From the NCBI RefSeq assembly GCF_030581075.1, contig NZ_JAUQSW010000003.1, positions 491,698 to 555,697 of the forward strand: 64,000 nt of DNA. The letters run 5' to 3'. The position numbers were made by a program, and so were the translations under genes. Position 1 is the stretch's first letter. Each line of letters begins with the position of its first letter. A model generated the notes under the pieces. The model made no database searches. It was not told where the DNA came from and saw only the letters and a program-made list of their open reading frames with translations. Source of the DNA: Hymenobacter cheonanensis (lineage in GTDB: Bacteria > Bacteroidota > Bacteroidia > Cytophagales > Hymenobacteraceae). Positions 20,503 to 28,480 of the stretch are shown here, one piece after another.

Positions 20503-21093
20503 ATGAAAACCTCCGAAGCAACATTGGCCGATAAGGAGCTTGGCCTGGGTTGGCACCCCAAGCGTGTGCTGCTTATTCTGCTCATTTTTAGCATCGTAAT
20601 GATGTTTGCGGCTTTTACAAGCGGCTACATTGTGCGCCGAGACGAAGGCAACTGGCGCGAGTTTGACTTGCCGATGAGCCTGCTGTTCAATTCTATTATT
20701 ATCGCACTCAGTAGCGCAACTATGCAGTTCGCTTATTTCTCGGCCAAGCACGACGAGATAAAGCGCACCAACCTGAGCCTGCTGGCCACCATCGTGCTAG
20801 GGATAGTGTTTCTCTTCGGGCAGATGCACGCCTGGAGCGACCTCGTGGCCGGCCACACTTTCTTCGGCGGAGCCGATGCCAATCCTTCGGGCTCGTTTGT
20901 GTATGTGTTGATGGGCGTGCACGCTTTCCACCTGGTTACGGGCCTCATTTTCGTAGCCGTGGTTTTAAGGCGCAGCCTTAAGTATCAGGTACATTCGCGC
21001 GCTACGCTCTCGATTGGCAACGCTACCTTGTACTGGCACTTCCTTGGTGGGCTTTGGCTGTACCTGTATTTGTTCCTACTTTTGAACCACTAA
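20503..21093 (+). CDS. Cytochrome c oxidase subunit III, first copy
   Basis: A 196-residue membrane protein of the heme-copper oxidase subunit III family, starting MKTSEATLADKELGLGWHPK at ATG 20503. A longer in-frame reading begins at 20443 but has no conserved N-terminus. It has five hydrophobic helices, the count typical of short bacterial subunit III. Family segments include FGQMHAWSDLVAGHTFFGG and VLMGVHAFHLVTGLIFVAVV, and the C-terminal GNATLYWHFLGGLWLYLYLF. Subunit III stabilises the oxidase and assists proton uptake. A second, longer subunit III gene follows 44 bases later; the two probably coexist in one enzyme or serve different assembly roles. Confidence 0.88.
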   Translation: MKTSEATLADKELGLGWHPKRVLLILLIFSIVMMFAAFTSGYIVRRDEGNWREFDLPMSLLFNSIIIALSSATMQFAYFSAKHDEIKRTNLSLLATIVLGIVFLFGQMHAWSDLVAGHTFFGGADANPSGSFVYVLMGVHAFHLVTGLIFVAVVLRRSLKYQVHSRATLSIGNATLYWHFLGGLWLYLYLFLLLNH

Positions 21094-21137
21094 ACGGGAT
21101 TTTGGCGTAAAGCCCGCCTGTCCATCTGTTGTCCGTT

Positions 21138-21914
21138 ATGGCCCAATCTACCACTTTGCAGCCTTCAGCTGCCCCCGCTGCCTACGCCGATGCCCCGCGC
21201 ACCGGCACCTGGGACGGCGGCAACGAACCTTTCAAGGCGAGCTACGGCAAGCTGATGATGTGGTTCTTCCTGCTCTCAGATGCCTTCACCTTCGGTGCGT
21301 TCCTGACTGCCTATGGCCTCATCCGCCACAAGCACGGCGTATTTACGGGCCAAGCCAAAGATTTCTTCTTCAGCACAGCGCACTGGCCCATTCCTGAGAA
21401 AGTGTTCAACGCTTTCCCCGGTATGCATGGCACCGACCTGCCGCTGGCCTTCGTGGCGTTAATGACGATGATTCTCATTTTCAGCTCCGTAACGATGGTA
21501 CTGGCCGTAGAAGCCGGCCACCGCATGGACAAAGCGGATGTGCAGAAATGGCTTCTGTGGACCATCCTGTTCGGCACGATGTTCCTCAGTAGCCAGGCCT
21601 GGGAGTGGAGCCACTTTATTGGCGGCCATGAAGAAGGCACGCGCATGGCCGACGGAACGATTTTCTACGGCGCCAACCTGGCTATGAATCAGTACGGCCC
21701 GCCGCTGTTTGGCGACCTGTTCTTCTTCATCACCGGCTTCCATGGCACACACGTATTTTCGGGTGTCTGCCTATTAGTGTGGTGCTTTATCGCTACCACC
21801 AACGGCACCTTCGAAAAGCGCGGCCACTACGAAATGATTGAGAAAATTGGCCTCTACTGGCACTTCGTAGACTTAGTGTGGGTATTCGTCTTTACGTTCT
21901 TCTACCTCGTTTAA
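21138..21914 (+). CDS. Cytochrome c oxidase subunit III, second copy
   Basis: A 258-residue subunit III paralogue of the heme-copper oxidase. The ATG at 21138 gives MAQSTTLQPSAAPAAY; a TTG 9 bases upstream is less likely. Family features are MMWFFLLSDAFTFGAFLTAY, QAWEWSHFIGGHEEGTRMADG, FFFITGFHGTHVFSGVCLLV and the final GLYWHFVDLVWVFVFTFFYLV. The inserted loop with GTIFYGANLAMNQYGPPLFG makes it longer than the first copy. It lies between that copy and subunit IV, all on one strand with short gaps. Confidence 0.92.
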   Translation: MAQSTTLQPSAAPAAYADAPRTGTWDGGNEPFKASYGKLMMWFFLLSDAFTFGAFLTAYGLIRHKHGVFTGQAKDFFFSTAHWPIPEKVFNAFPGMHGTDLPLAFVALMTMILIFSSVTMVLAVEAGHRMDKADVQKWLLWTILFGTMFLSSQAWEWSHFIGGHEEGTRMADGTIFYGANLAMNQYGPPLFGDLFFFITGFHGTHVFSGVCLLVWCFIATTNGTFEKRGHYEMIEKIGLYWHFVDLVWVFVFTFFYLV

Positions 21915-21987
21915 TTCGTTGATTGTCGATTGCCAATCGGGCTACCAGCCTAGTATTAAGTAACTACCAACAATCAGCAACTATTCT

Positions 21988-22344
21988 ATGGCTTCCCACG
22001 CTGCCCCCGAACATGGCGCCTTCAACGGCGAAATCGCCAAGCCCAATACCGCTTGGATTTGGAAAACCTTCTGGATTCTGGTTATCATCACGGCCGCTGA
22101 GTTTGCCATCGCTTTCAGCATGACGTCGCCGGGCTTGCGCACCATCCGCAACTCCATCTTCATCGTGATGACTATCTTGAAGGCATTCTTTATTGTGGGC
22201 GAGTTTATGCACCTCAAGCACGAGGTGAAGAGCCTCATCTGGACCATCCTGGTGCCTACTTCGCTGCTGGTGTGGCTGGTAGTGGCTCTCGTAACCGAAG
22301 GTTCTTACGTGGGCGAAGTACTGTCGCACATGTTCAGCCGCTAG
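21988..22344 (+). CDS. Cytochrome c oxidase subunit IV (small membrane subunit)
   Basis: A 118-residue protein of the prokaryotic cytochrome c oxidase subunit IV family. It has three predicted helices: IWKTFWILVIITAAEFAIAF, then NSIFIVMTILKAFFIVGEFMH, then LIWTILVPTSLLVWLVVALV. The middle helix with KAFFIVGEFMHLKHE is the family hallmark. Its position after two subunit III genes matches other Bacteroidota cox clusters. A longer reading in another frame starting at 21923 is not supported. Confidence 0.9.
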   Translation: MASHAAPEHGAFNGEIAKPNTAWIWKTFWILVIITAAEFAIAFSMTSPGLRTIRNSIFIVMTILKAFFIVGEFMHLKHEVKSLIWTILVPTSLLVWLVVALVTEGSYVGEVLSHMFSR

Positions 22345-22353
22345 GGTAGCCGA

Positions 22354-23046
22354 ATGCGACCACGCCAGACTATCCTGCTGGGCCTGCTGCTGCTGGTGCC
22401 GGTGCTGGCGTTCTTGTTTCTCTACGGCTTCGGCCGCAATCATTACGCGCTGCCAACCTACTTGCCCGAGCGGGCGGACTCCGTCCGCACCTCGGCGGGA
22501 GGCTGGCAGCGCGATACTGTTTTTCACCGGGTGCGGCCGTTTCGGCTGCGCACTACTGGTGGGCGGGTGCTAGCCAGCACCGAGTTAAGTAAGGGTATGT
22601 ACCTGGTGCAGTTTTATGCCCCGGGCGAGGCTGGTGCGCCGGCTACCCGGGCGCTGGCCCGTATTCAGGAGCGCTTCCGGCCCGAGCCGCGGGTGCGGAT
22701 GGTAACCCTGGTGCCCACCGAGGCTACCGAAGCAGCCACCAATGCCAAGCTGGAAAAGCTGAGCGAGCAGTACGGTACCATCGCGGGCAAGTGGGTAGTG
22801 GGGGCAGTGCCCGCCGATACCCTGCGCCAGCTGGCGCAGTACGAGTTTGGGCAGGCCGCCCTGCGCCCCGAGCATTTTCCCTTTAGGCCAGCTACGGAGC
22901 CCGGGAACCTGCTGCCCGGCCGGTTGTTGTTGGTAGACGATGCGCAGCACGTGCGCGGCTACTACGACGCCACCGATAAGTACGAGGTGGAGCGGCTCAT
23001 TACTGAAATCAACGTTTTGCTGTATACCTATGACGACCGCCACTGA
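22354..23046 (+). CDS. SCO1/SenC-like thioredoxin-fold protein lacking the copper-binding cysteines
   Basis: A 230-residue membrane-anchored protein with an N-terminal helix (ILLGLLLLVPVLAFLFLYGF). It occupies the place of the SCO copper chaperone in Bacteroidota cox clusters. Thioredoxin-fold features remain, such as GMYLVQFYAPGEAGAPATRALARI, PRVRMVTLVPTEATEA and GRLLLVDDAQHVRGYYDAT. The CxxxC copper site expected after the FY(A/T) strand is absent, and the protein has no cysteine at all. It may be a structural relative that has lost copper delivery. It overlaps the DUF420 gene by 17 bases. The SCO relation is inferred from fold pattern and position. Confidence 0.6.
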   Translation: MRPRQTILLGLLLLVPVLAFLFLYGFGRNHYALPTYLPERADSVRTSAGGWQRDTVFHRVRPFRLRTTGGRVLASTELSKGMYLVQFYAPGEAGAPATRALARIQERFRPEPRVRMVTLVPTEATEAATNAKLEKLSEQYGTIAGKWVVGAVPADTLRQLAQYEFGQAALRPEHFPFRPATEPGNLLPGRLLLVDDAQHVRGYYDATDKYEVERLITEINVLLYTYDDRH

Positions 23047-23611
23047 GCAGCTGCACCCGCCCGTGCTAGAGCCGGGCGACTATACCAAGTATAAAATTAT
23101 TCTGGGTACGCTGGGGGCGGTGGTGCCGCTATTAGTGGCGGTCATCTTCTACTACAAGAATATCTTTCGCATAGAAGGCGCCGACGCATACCTGCACGCG
23201 CTGCCCGCCGTGAACGCGGCCCTGAACTCGCTTACGGCCGTGGCGTTGCTGGTGGGGTTTTACTTTATCCGCCAAAAGAATGTGCTGGCGCACCGGGCCG
23301 CTATGGGCACCGCCTTTGCCCTGGGTGGGCTGTTTTTGATTTCGTACGTGGCCTACCACTCGCAGGTGGCTAGCACGCACTTTGGGGGCACTGGCCTGGT
23401 GCGGGGTGTTTACTTTCTGCTGCTGCTCACGCACATTAGCCTGGCGGCCGTTACGGTGGCGCTGGTGTTGTTTACGCTGTATTTTGCGCTGACAGGGCAG
23501 TACACCAAGCACAAGCGCATCGCCCGCTGGACGTTTCCCATCTGGCTATACGTGTCGGTAACGGGCGTTATTGTGTACTTTATGATTGCGCCCTATTATC
23601 CGGCGGGCTAG
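23030..23611 (+). CDS. DUF420 (CtaM-like) membrane protein
   Basis: A 193-residue membrane protein of the DUF420 family. Staphylococcal CtaM belongs to this family and is needed for aa3 oxidase maturation. The ATG at 23030 (MTTATEQLHPPVLEPGDYTK) overlaps the preceding gene by 17 bases; a longer reading from 22940 is in the other gene's coding region. Five helices are visible. Conserved His-bearing segments include ADAYLHALPAVNAALNSL, KNVLAHRAAM, SYVAYHSQVASTHFGG and LLLTHISLAAVTV. These His residues could ligate heme or copper. The location after the oxidase genes supports an assembly role. Confidence 0.88.
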   Translation: MTTATEQLHPPVLEPGDYTKYKIILGTLGAVVPLLVAVIFYYKNIFRIEGADAYLHALPAVNAALNSLTAVALLVGFYFIRQKNVLAHRAAMGTAFALGGLFLISYVAYHSQVASTHFGGTGLVRGVYFLLLLTHISLAAVTVALVLFTLYFALTGQYTKHKRIARWTFPIWLYVSVTGVIVYFMIAPYYPAG

Positions 23612-23646
23612 GCTGAACATTCTGACTTACTGACCGTTCTATTTGT

Positions 23647-23898
23647 ATGAAAAAGCTGATTTTTGGATTGGTATTCGCCTTGCTCACGCTGGCCTCGCTA
23701 GCCCCCGCCCAGGCCCAGTGCGTGATGTGTAAAAGCCAGGTAGAAGCCGCCCGCGCCGAGCGCGACGACTTTGACCCGGCGGGCCTCAACCGGGGCATAG
23801 TGTATATGATGACCGTGCCGTATATCCTGATGGGGGCCGTGGGCTTCTTCTGGTACCGCCGCACGCACCCCAAGCGCCCCACCGACCACCAGGCCTAG
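23647..23898 (+). CDS. Small secreted/membrane CxxC protein at the end of the cox cluster
   Basis: An 83-residue protein. It has a signal peptide (KKLIFGLVFALLTLASLAPAQA), then CVMCKSQVEAARAE starting just after the cleavage site. One transmembrane helix follows (GIVYMMTVPYILMGAVGFFW), then a basic/His C-terminus. The CxxC would face the periplasm. I do not recognise a named family, although similar small genes occur beside cox clusters in Cytophagales. It starts 35 bases after DUF420 and is followed by a strong terminator, so it is the last gene of the oxidase group. A role in copper or redox handling for the oxidase is plausible but not shown. Confidence 0.75.
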   Translation: MKKLIFGLVFALLTLASLAPAQAQCVMCKSQVEAARAERDDFDPAGLNRGIVYMMTVPYILMGAVGFFWYRRTHPKRPTDHQA

Positions 23899-23923
23899 GG
23901 CCTGATAGCAGAATAACAAGAGC

Positions 23924-23962
23924 CGACGGCTCTGTGCCAAGGCACAGGGTCGTCGTTTTTTT
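23924..23962 (+). terminator. Terminator closing the oxidase gene block
   Basis: A hairpin with arms CGACGGCTCTGTGCC and GGCACAGGGTCGTCG (one bulged position) is followed by seven T (23956-23962). It lies 25 bases after the small CxxC gene. Confidence 0.88.
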
Positions 23963-24092
23963 ATAGTCTTAGCGACGGTATAAGGCCGGCTTAAGCCCTA
24001 GCTTGCAGTACCTGGCTGGCGCGGTAGTTGCCGGCCATTGCCTCACACTTCAGTTTGCTGCATTGTCTGCTTTGCCCGTTTCGCGTATTTCT

Positions 24093-27000
24093 ATGACCCG
24101 GCATTGGCCGCTGGCTTTGCTAGTGCTGGCACTGCTGAGCTTTGGGGCAAGCTGGCTGGCCAATACCTACTGGCAACTGCCCGGCACCAACCCGCTGTAC
24201 CCGAGCGCGGCCCGGCTGCAAAAGCTAGTGAACCAAGCCGCCGTTACGGCCGGCCGCGAGGCCAGCCAGGTGGTGCAGGAGTGCCAGCCCCCGGCCGCGC
24301 CCGATTTCCGCCGCCTGCTGGCCCAGTGCTCCTATCCCACCTTTGTGGCGGTTAATGGCCAGCTAGCCGGCTGGTCGGCCTCGGGGCCGGCCCCCACGGC
24401 CGCCGAGCTGGCCGACTCCGTACCGGAGCGGCTGGCCCAAACAACGCTGGGTGAGTTTTTGGTGGTGCGGCGGGCGAAGGCGGGCGTAGTGGCCCTGGCT
24501 TACGTGCCGCTGGCGCGGCGCTACGGCATCAGCAATCGCTACCTGCGCGCGGGGGCCGAGCCGGCGCTGCTACAGGGCATGGAAGTGCAGGTGCGCGCTA
24601 CACCCACTGCGCCCGGCGAAACGCACGGGCTGGTAGCGGCCCTGGTCGATACGCAGGGGCACTACTTGTTTTCGGTAGTGCAGCTGCCCAGTAATGCCCT
24701 TACGGGGCGCATCCTGCCGCTGCTGTTGCTGGCGTTGGGCATTGGGTTTTACACGGCGGGGTGGCTAGGGGTGGCTTGGCGCTGGTGGCAAAGCGGCCGC
24801 AAAGCGGCCGCTATTGCGGTACTGGCGGCCACGCCCGTAGTCTTGCGCATGGCGCTGCTCTACCTGGGGCTGCCGTATGCCTGGCTGGAAATTCCGCTTT
24901 TCGACCCGCGCGTGTATGCGGTGTCGGGCTGGGCGCCCTCGCTGGGCGATTTGCTGCTCAATGGCCTGCTAGCCGCTCTGCTGGCCGGGCTGTCTATTGT
25001 GGTGAGCCGCCACTACAAACTGCCGGCCCGCGCCCAGCGGGCCCCATTTGGCATGTGGGGCGTGCCCGCGCTACTAGGGTTGCTCCTGACGGTGGTAGCG
25101 CTTTACAGCTACTACCTGAGTGCTTTCAGCAATAATCAGCTCAGCCTTGATATCACGCAGAGCATGCAGATTAGCAGTTTTCGGCTGGTGCTGATACTGG
25201 CCGTGCTGCTGCACACGGCGGCTTTCGTCACGGGTTTTTATCTCTGGACCGAGCTGCTGGCGCCCGACCTGCGCCGCCTGCCGCGCCGGCCGCTGCTGCT
25301 GGGCGGCGCGGCGCTGGCTCTGCTGCTGCTGGCCCAGGGCATACTCCTGCACGAGGTGCTGCTGCTGCTGCCGGGTATGACGCTCCTCTGCCTGCTGCTG
25401 ATGCGCAGCGGCAAGCTGGAAAAGCGCGCCGTGCAGGGCGGCCCGCGCTACCTGCTGCTGCTGCTGTGGCTCGGCCTGGCCTCGGCCACCGGGGCGGTGG
25501 CGCTGTATGGGCAGTTTGAGCGGCAATTGCTGCTGGATAAGCAGCGACTGGCTAGTAACCTATTGGTTGATAATGACTTGCAGGGAGAGTTTTTGCTGGG
25601 GCAGCGCCTGCGCCAGCTGGCAGCCGACCCCACCATCGCGCACCTGCTCACGAGCGTGCCCGTGCGCACCGATGCCCTGCGGCGGCGCATCGAGCGCCAG
25701 TACCTGCGCAATTATTTTGATAAGTACGAAGAGGCCATCGACCTCTTCGACCCCAGCGGCCAGCCCGTGGGCGGCGAGGCCGACGATACGCTCACCTTCG
25801 ACCAGACGCGCATGCGGCTCGCGCGCACGGCCACGCCCACCGACCAGGCCGGCGTGTACCTGTTGAAGTCGGATAATTCGTTTAGCTCGCGGCGCTACGT
25901 GGCGGTGGTAAATATCACGCAGCCGGCACCGGGCGGCATTGGGCCGCCCGCGCCGGCCGGCACCATCCTGCTCACCCTCAGCCTCAAGCAGCTGGCTAGC
26001 TATAGCGTGCTGCCCGAGCTGCTGGTAGACCAGAAGTTTTTTCAGCCTGGCCTGGCTACCGACCTCAGCTACGCCGGCTACGCCCAAAACCGCCTTGTAT
26101 ACAGCGAAGGCGACTTCGACTACGCCAACAACCTGCCCACTGCCCTGCTCGGCGACCCGCACTTATATACCAATGGGCTAGTGGTGAGCGGCTTTCACCA
26201 CCTGGCCATGAAAGACGACAGTGGTCGGCGCGAGGTAGTTGTGACTACTAGCACGTACTCGCTGGCCGATTGGTTTTCTAACTTCTCCTTTCAGTTGCTG
26301 CTCAATGTGTTGGTGTGGCTGCTGGCGGGTGGCTTGTACCTGCTGGCGCGGCGCGGCGGGCCGGGCATTCGGCTCAATTTCAGTGCCCGCATTCAGCTGC
26401 TGCTCAACCTGGGCATTATGATTCCGCTGCTGGTGGTGAGCGTGGCTACGGCCAGCCAGGTTATTTCGGGCTACCGCCGCGACCTGCACCGCACCTACGA
26501 GCGCCGGGGCCACATTGCCCTCGAAAGCCTGCTGCGCCGCCGCGACCAGCTCACCGACACCACCGCTAGGCCGGTGCTGACGGCGCTGGCCCGCAACGTG
26601 GCGGCCCTCACCGAAACCGACCTTAACCTCTACGACGCGCGCGGCCAGCTGCTGGTTAGCTCGCAGCCGCTCATCTTCGAGGCCGGCTTGCTAGGGCCGC
26701 TGCTCAATCCTCAGGCCATTATCGACTTGCGCGAGCGTGGCCTGAGCCGCACGCTGCTCACCGAGCGGGCGGGCACGCTCTCGTTCAGCTCGCTCTACCT
26801 GCCCGTGCGGGCGGCCAGCGTCGATGGGCCGGCCGGGCCGGTGCTGGGCTACGTCGGCATTCCGTTCTTCGACTCGCAAAAGGAGCTGGATAACAAGCTG
26901 ACGGAGCTGTTCACGACGATTCTCAACATCTTCACGCTCATGTTTCTGGTGTTTCTGGGGCTAGCCTTTGTGGCCACGCGCCAGCTCACGGCGCCGCTCA

Positions 27001-27842
27001 AGCTCCTCACCCAGCGCCTGATGCGTACTACCCTCACGGGCCAGAACGAGGTGCTGGATTACCGCAGCAGCGACGACGAAATTGGCCTGCTCGTGAGCGA
27101 GTACAACGCCATGCTGGGCAAGCTCGAAGCCAGCAAGCGCGAGCTGGCCACCCAGGAAAAAGAAGCTGCCTGGCGCGAAATGGCTCGCCAGGTAGCCCAC
27201 GAAATCAAGAACCCGCTCACGCCCATGAAGCTGAGCCTGCAGTACTTACAAAAATCTATTGCCGAGCGCCGGCCCAATACGGAGGAACTGATTGGGCGCA
27301 TTTCCCAAACGCTCATCACCCAGATAGACGTGCTCTCCGACATTGCTACCTCGTTCAGCACCTTTACCAACCTGCCGGCCATGCGCCCGGCGCGCCTCGA
27401 TGTGGTGGCCGTGCTGCGCCACTGCGCCGACTTATTCCGGCAAACCGATGGCGACGACAACGGCGAGCTGCACCTGCACCTGCCACCCGATGGTAGCTAC
27501 ACGGTTTTTGCCGATGAAAGCCTGCTAGTGCGCACCTTCAACAACCTGCTGCTCAACGCCAAGCAGGCCGTGCCGCCCGAGCGCGCGCCCCGCCAGGAAA
27601 TTGTGCTGCAAGCCAGCGGCCCCGATAAAGTGCTCATTACCATCGCCGATAACGGCGCCGGCATTGCCGATGACGTACGCGAGCACGTTTTTCGGCCCAA
27701 TTTCACGACCAAAGCTAGTGGCTCGGGCATTGGGCTGGCCGTGGCCAAGCGGGGTATTGAGAGTGCGGGGGGGCGCCTCTGGTTTGAAACGGAGGTAGGC
27801 GTGGGCACCACCTTTTTTGTGGAGTTGCCGCTGGCTGGCTAG
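24093..27842 (+). CDS. Very large membrane sensor histidine kinase, NtrY-like
   Basis: A 1249-residue sensor kinase starting MTRHWPLALLVLALLS at ATG 24093. The N-terminal half has a first helix, a periplasmic segment (about 30-200), then a block of seven or more helices (about 205-465). A second periplasmic region (about 475-735) and a third sensor segment (about 790-940) lie between further helices. A HAMP linker precedes HisKA with H1036 in ARQVAHEIKNPLTPMKLSL. The N box is NNLLLNAKQAV (~1150), G1 is DNGAGI, and G2 is GSGIGLAVAKRGIE (~1210). The kinase part matches the NtrY group; the N-terminal half is far larger than usual. No response regulator gene is adjacent, so it is an orphan. Its signal is unknown. 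Confidence 0.9.
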   Translation: MTRHWPLALLVLALLSFGASWLANTYWQLPGTNPLYPSAARLQKLVNQAAVTAGREASQVVQECQPPAAPDFRRLLAQCSYPTFVAVNGQLAGWSASGPAPTAAELADSVPERLAQTTLGEFLVVRRAKAGVVALAYVPLARRYGISNRYLRAGAEPALLQGMEVQVRATPTAPGETHGLVAALVDTQGHYLFSVVQLPSNALTGRILPLLLLALGIGFYTAGWLGVAWRWWQSGRKAAAIAVLAATPVVLRMALLYLGLPYAWLEIPLFDPRVYAVSGWAPSLGDLLLNGLLAALLAGLSIVVSRHYKLPARAQRAPFGMWGVPALLGLLLTVVALYSYYLSAFSNNQLSLDITQSMQISSFRLVLILAVLLHTAAFVTGFYLWTELLAPDLRRLPRRPLLLGGAALALLLLAQGILLHEVLLLLPGMTLLCLLLMRSGKLEKRAVQGGPRYLLLLLWLGLASATGAVALYGQFERQLLLDKQRLASNLLVDNDLQGEFLLGQRLRQLAADPTIAHLLTSVPVRTDALRRRIERQYLRNYFDKYEEAIDLFDPSGQPVGGEADDTLTFDQTRMRLARTATPTDQAGVYLLKSDNSFSSRRYVAVVNITQPAPGGIGPPAPAGTILLTLSLKQLASYSVLPELLVDQKFFQPGLATDLSYAGYAQNRLVYSEGDFDYANNLPTALLGDPHLYTNGLVVSGFHHLAMKDDSGRREVVVTTSTYSLADWFSNFSFQLLLNVLVWLLAGGLYLLARRGGPGIRLNFSARIQLLLNLGIMIPLLVVSVATASQVISGYRRDLHRTYERRGHIALESLLRRRDQLTDTTARPVLTALARNVAALTETDLNLYDARGQLLVSSQPLIFEAGLLGPLLNPQAIIDLRERGLSRTLLTERAGTLSFSSLYLPVRAASVDGPAGPVLGYVGIPFFDSQKELDNKLTELFTTILNIFTLMFLVFLGLAFVATRQLTAPLKLLTQRLMRTTLTGQNEVLDYRSSDDEIGLLVSEYNAMLGKLEASKRELATQEKEAAWREMARQVAHEIKNPLTPMKLSLQYLQKSIAERRPNTEELIGRISQTLITQIDVLSDIATSFSTFTNLPAMRPARLDVVAVLRHCADLFRQTDGDDNGELHLHLPPDGSYTVFADESLLVRTFNNLLLNAKQAVPPERAPRQEIVLQASGPDKVLITIADNGAGIADDVREHVFRPNFTTKASGSGIGLAVAKRGIESAGGRLWFETEVGVGTTFFVELPLAG

Positions 27843-27988
27843 GGCCGACTGGGCGAGGAAGCTGGGCCGTTCACCCGGTTAAAACGGGCGTTCGGCTACT
27901 AATCAGATGTATCCGCTAAGCGAACTATGCTCGTAGAAAGGGCGTTGGGTAGTTTCGTTCTGGTTATTGTCCAAGTCTTTCCTGTTCT

Positions 27989-28393
27989 ATGTCAACTCTG
28001 GTGCATTTACGTAGGGTATTGCCGCTGCTAGTCTTGTTACTGGCCAGCCTGGGAGCCGCTGCTCAAACGAGCAGCCTGCCCGACCCGGCGGCGCCCACTG
28101 CAGCGCAGCGGGCCGAGCGCATGAGTGCCTACCTGGCCGATGCTCTGCGCCTGAATACGCGCCAGGCCGCCAAGCTGCGGGCCGCCGTAGAAAAGCGCCT
28201 CGAATCGGCCGATATGCTGGGGCACCTGCTGTTTGCATCGAGCCAGGCTGCCTTTGCCGCCTATGAAAACCTGGATTACAGCTACTACACTACTATTGGC
28301 AAGCTGCTCACCCCTAGCCAGTTTCACTTGCTGATGCAGCTCGACGAGCCTGTTACCCCGGCCGATATGCCGGTGCTGGTGCAGCGCCACTAG
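27989..28393 (+). CDS. Small secreted helical protein of unknown function
   Basis: A 134-residue protein with a signal peptide (VLPLLVLLLASLGAAAQ). The mature part is predicted to be helical (AERMSAYLADALRLNTRQAAKLRAAVEKR). The pattern of a Gln/Leu-rich helix pair is reminiscent of periplasmic Spy/CpxP-like proteins, but the LTxxQ motif is only weakly visible (LTPSQFHLLMQLDE). No family is assigned. It follows the sensor kinase by 146 bases and has its own strong terminator. Confidence 0.75.
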   Translation: MSTLVHLRRVLPLLVLLLASLGAAAQTSSLPDPAAPTAAQRAERMSAYLADALRLNTRQAAKLRAAVEKRLESADMLGHLLFASSQAAFAAYENLDYSYYTTIGKLLTPSQFHLLMQLDEPVTPADMPVLVQRH

Positions 28394-28407
28394 CCCGCTT
28401 CTTTACC

Positions 28408-28445
28408 AAAAAGGGCCCTCCCGGTTGCGGGAGGGCCCTTTTTTT
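28408..28445 (+). terminator. Bidirectional-type terminator
   Basis: A stem of about 14 bp (arms AAGGGCCCTCCCG and CGGGAGGGCCCTT) with a tiny loop and A/T runs on both sides. It separates the converging genes ending at 28393 (+) and 28481 (-) and could serve both. Confidence 0.88.
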
Positions 28446-28480
28446 ATGGCTTAATAAGCCGGGGGCAGCCGGATGGCCTG

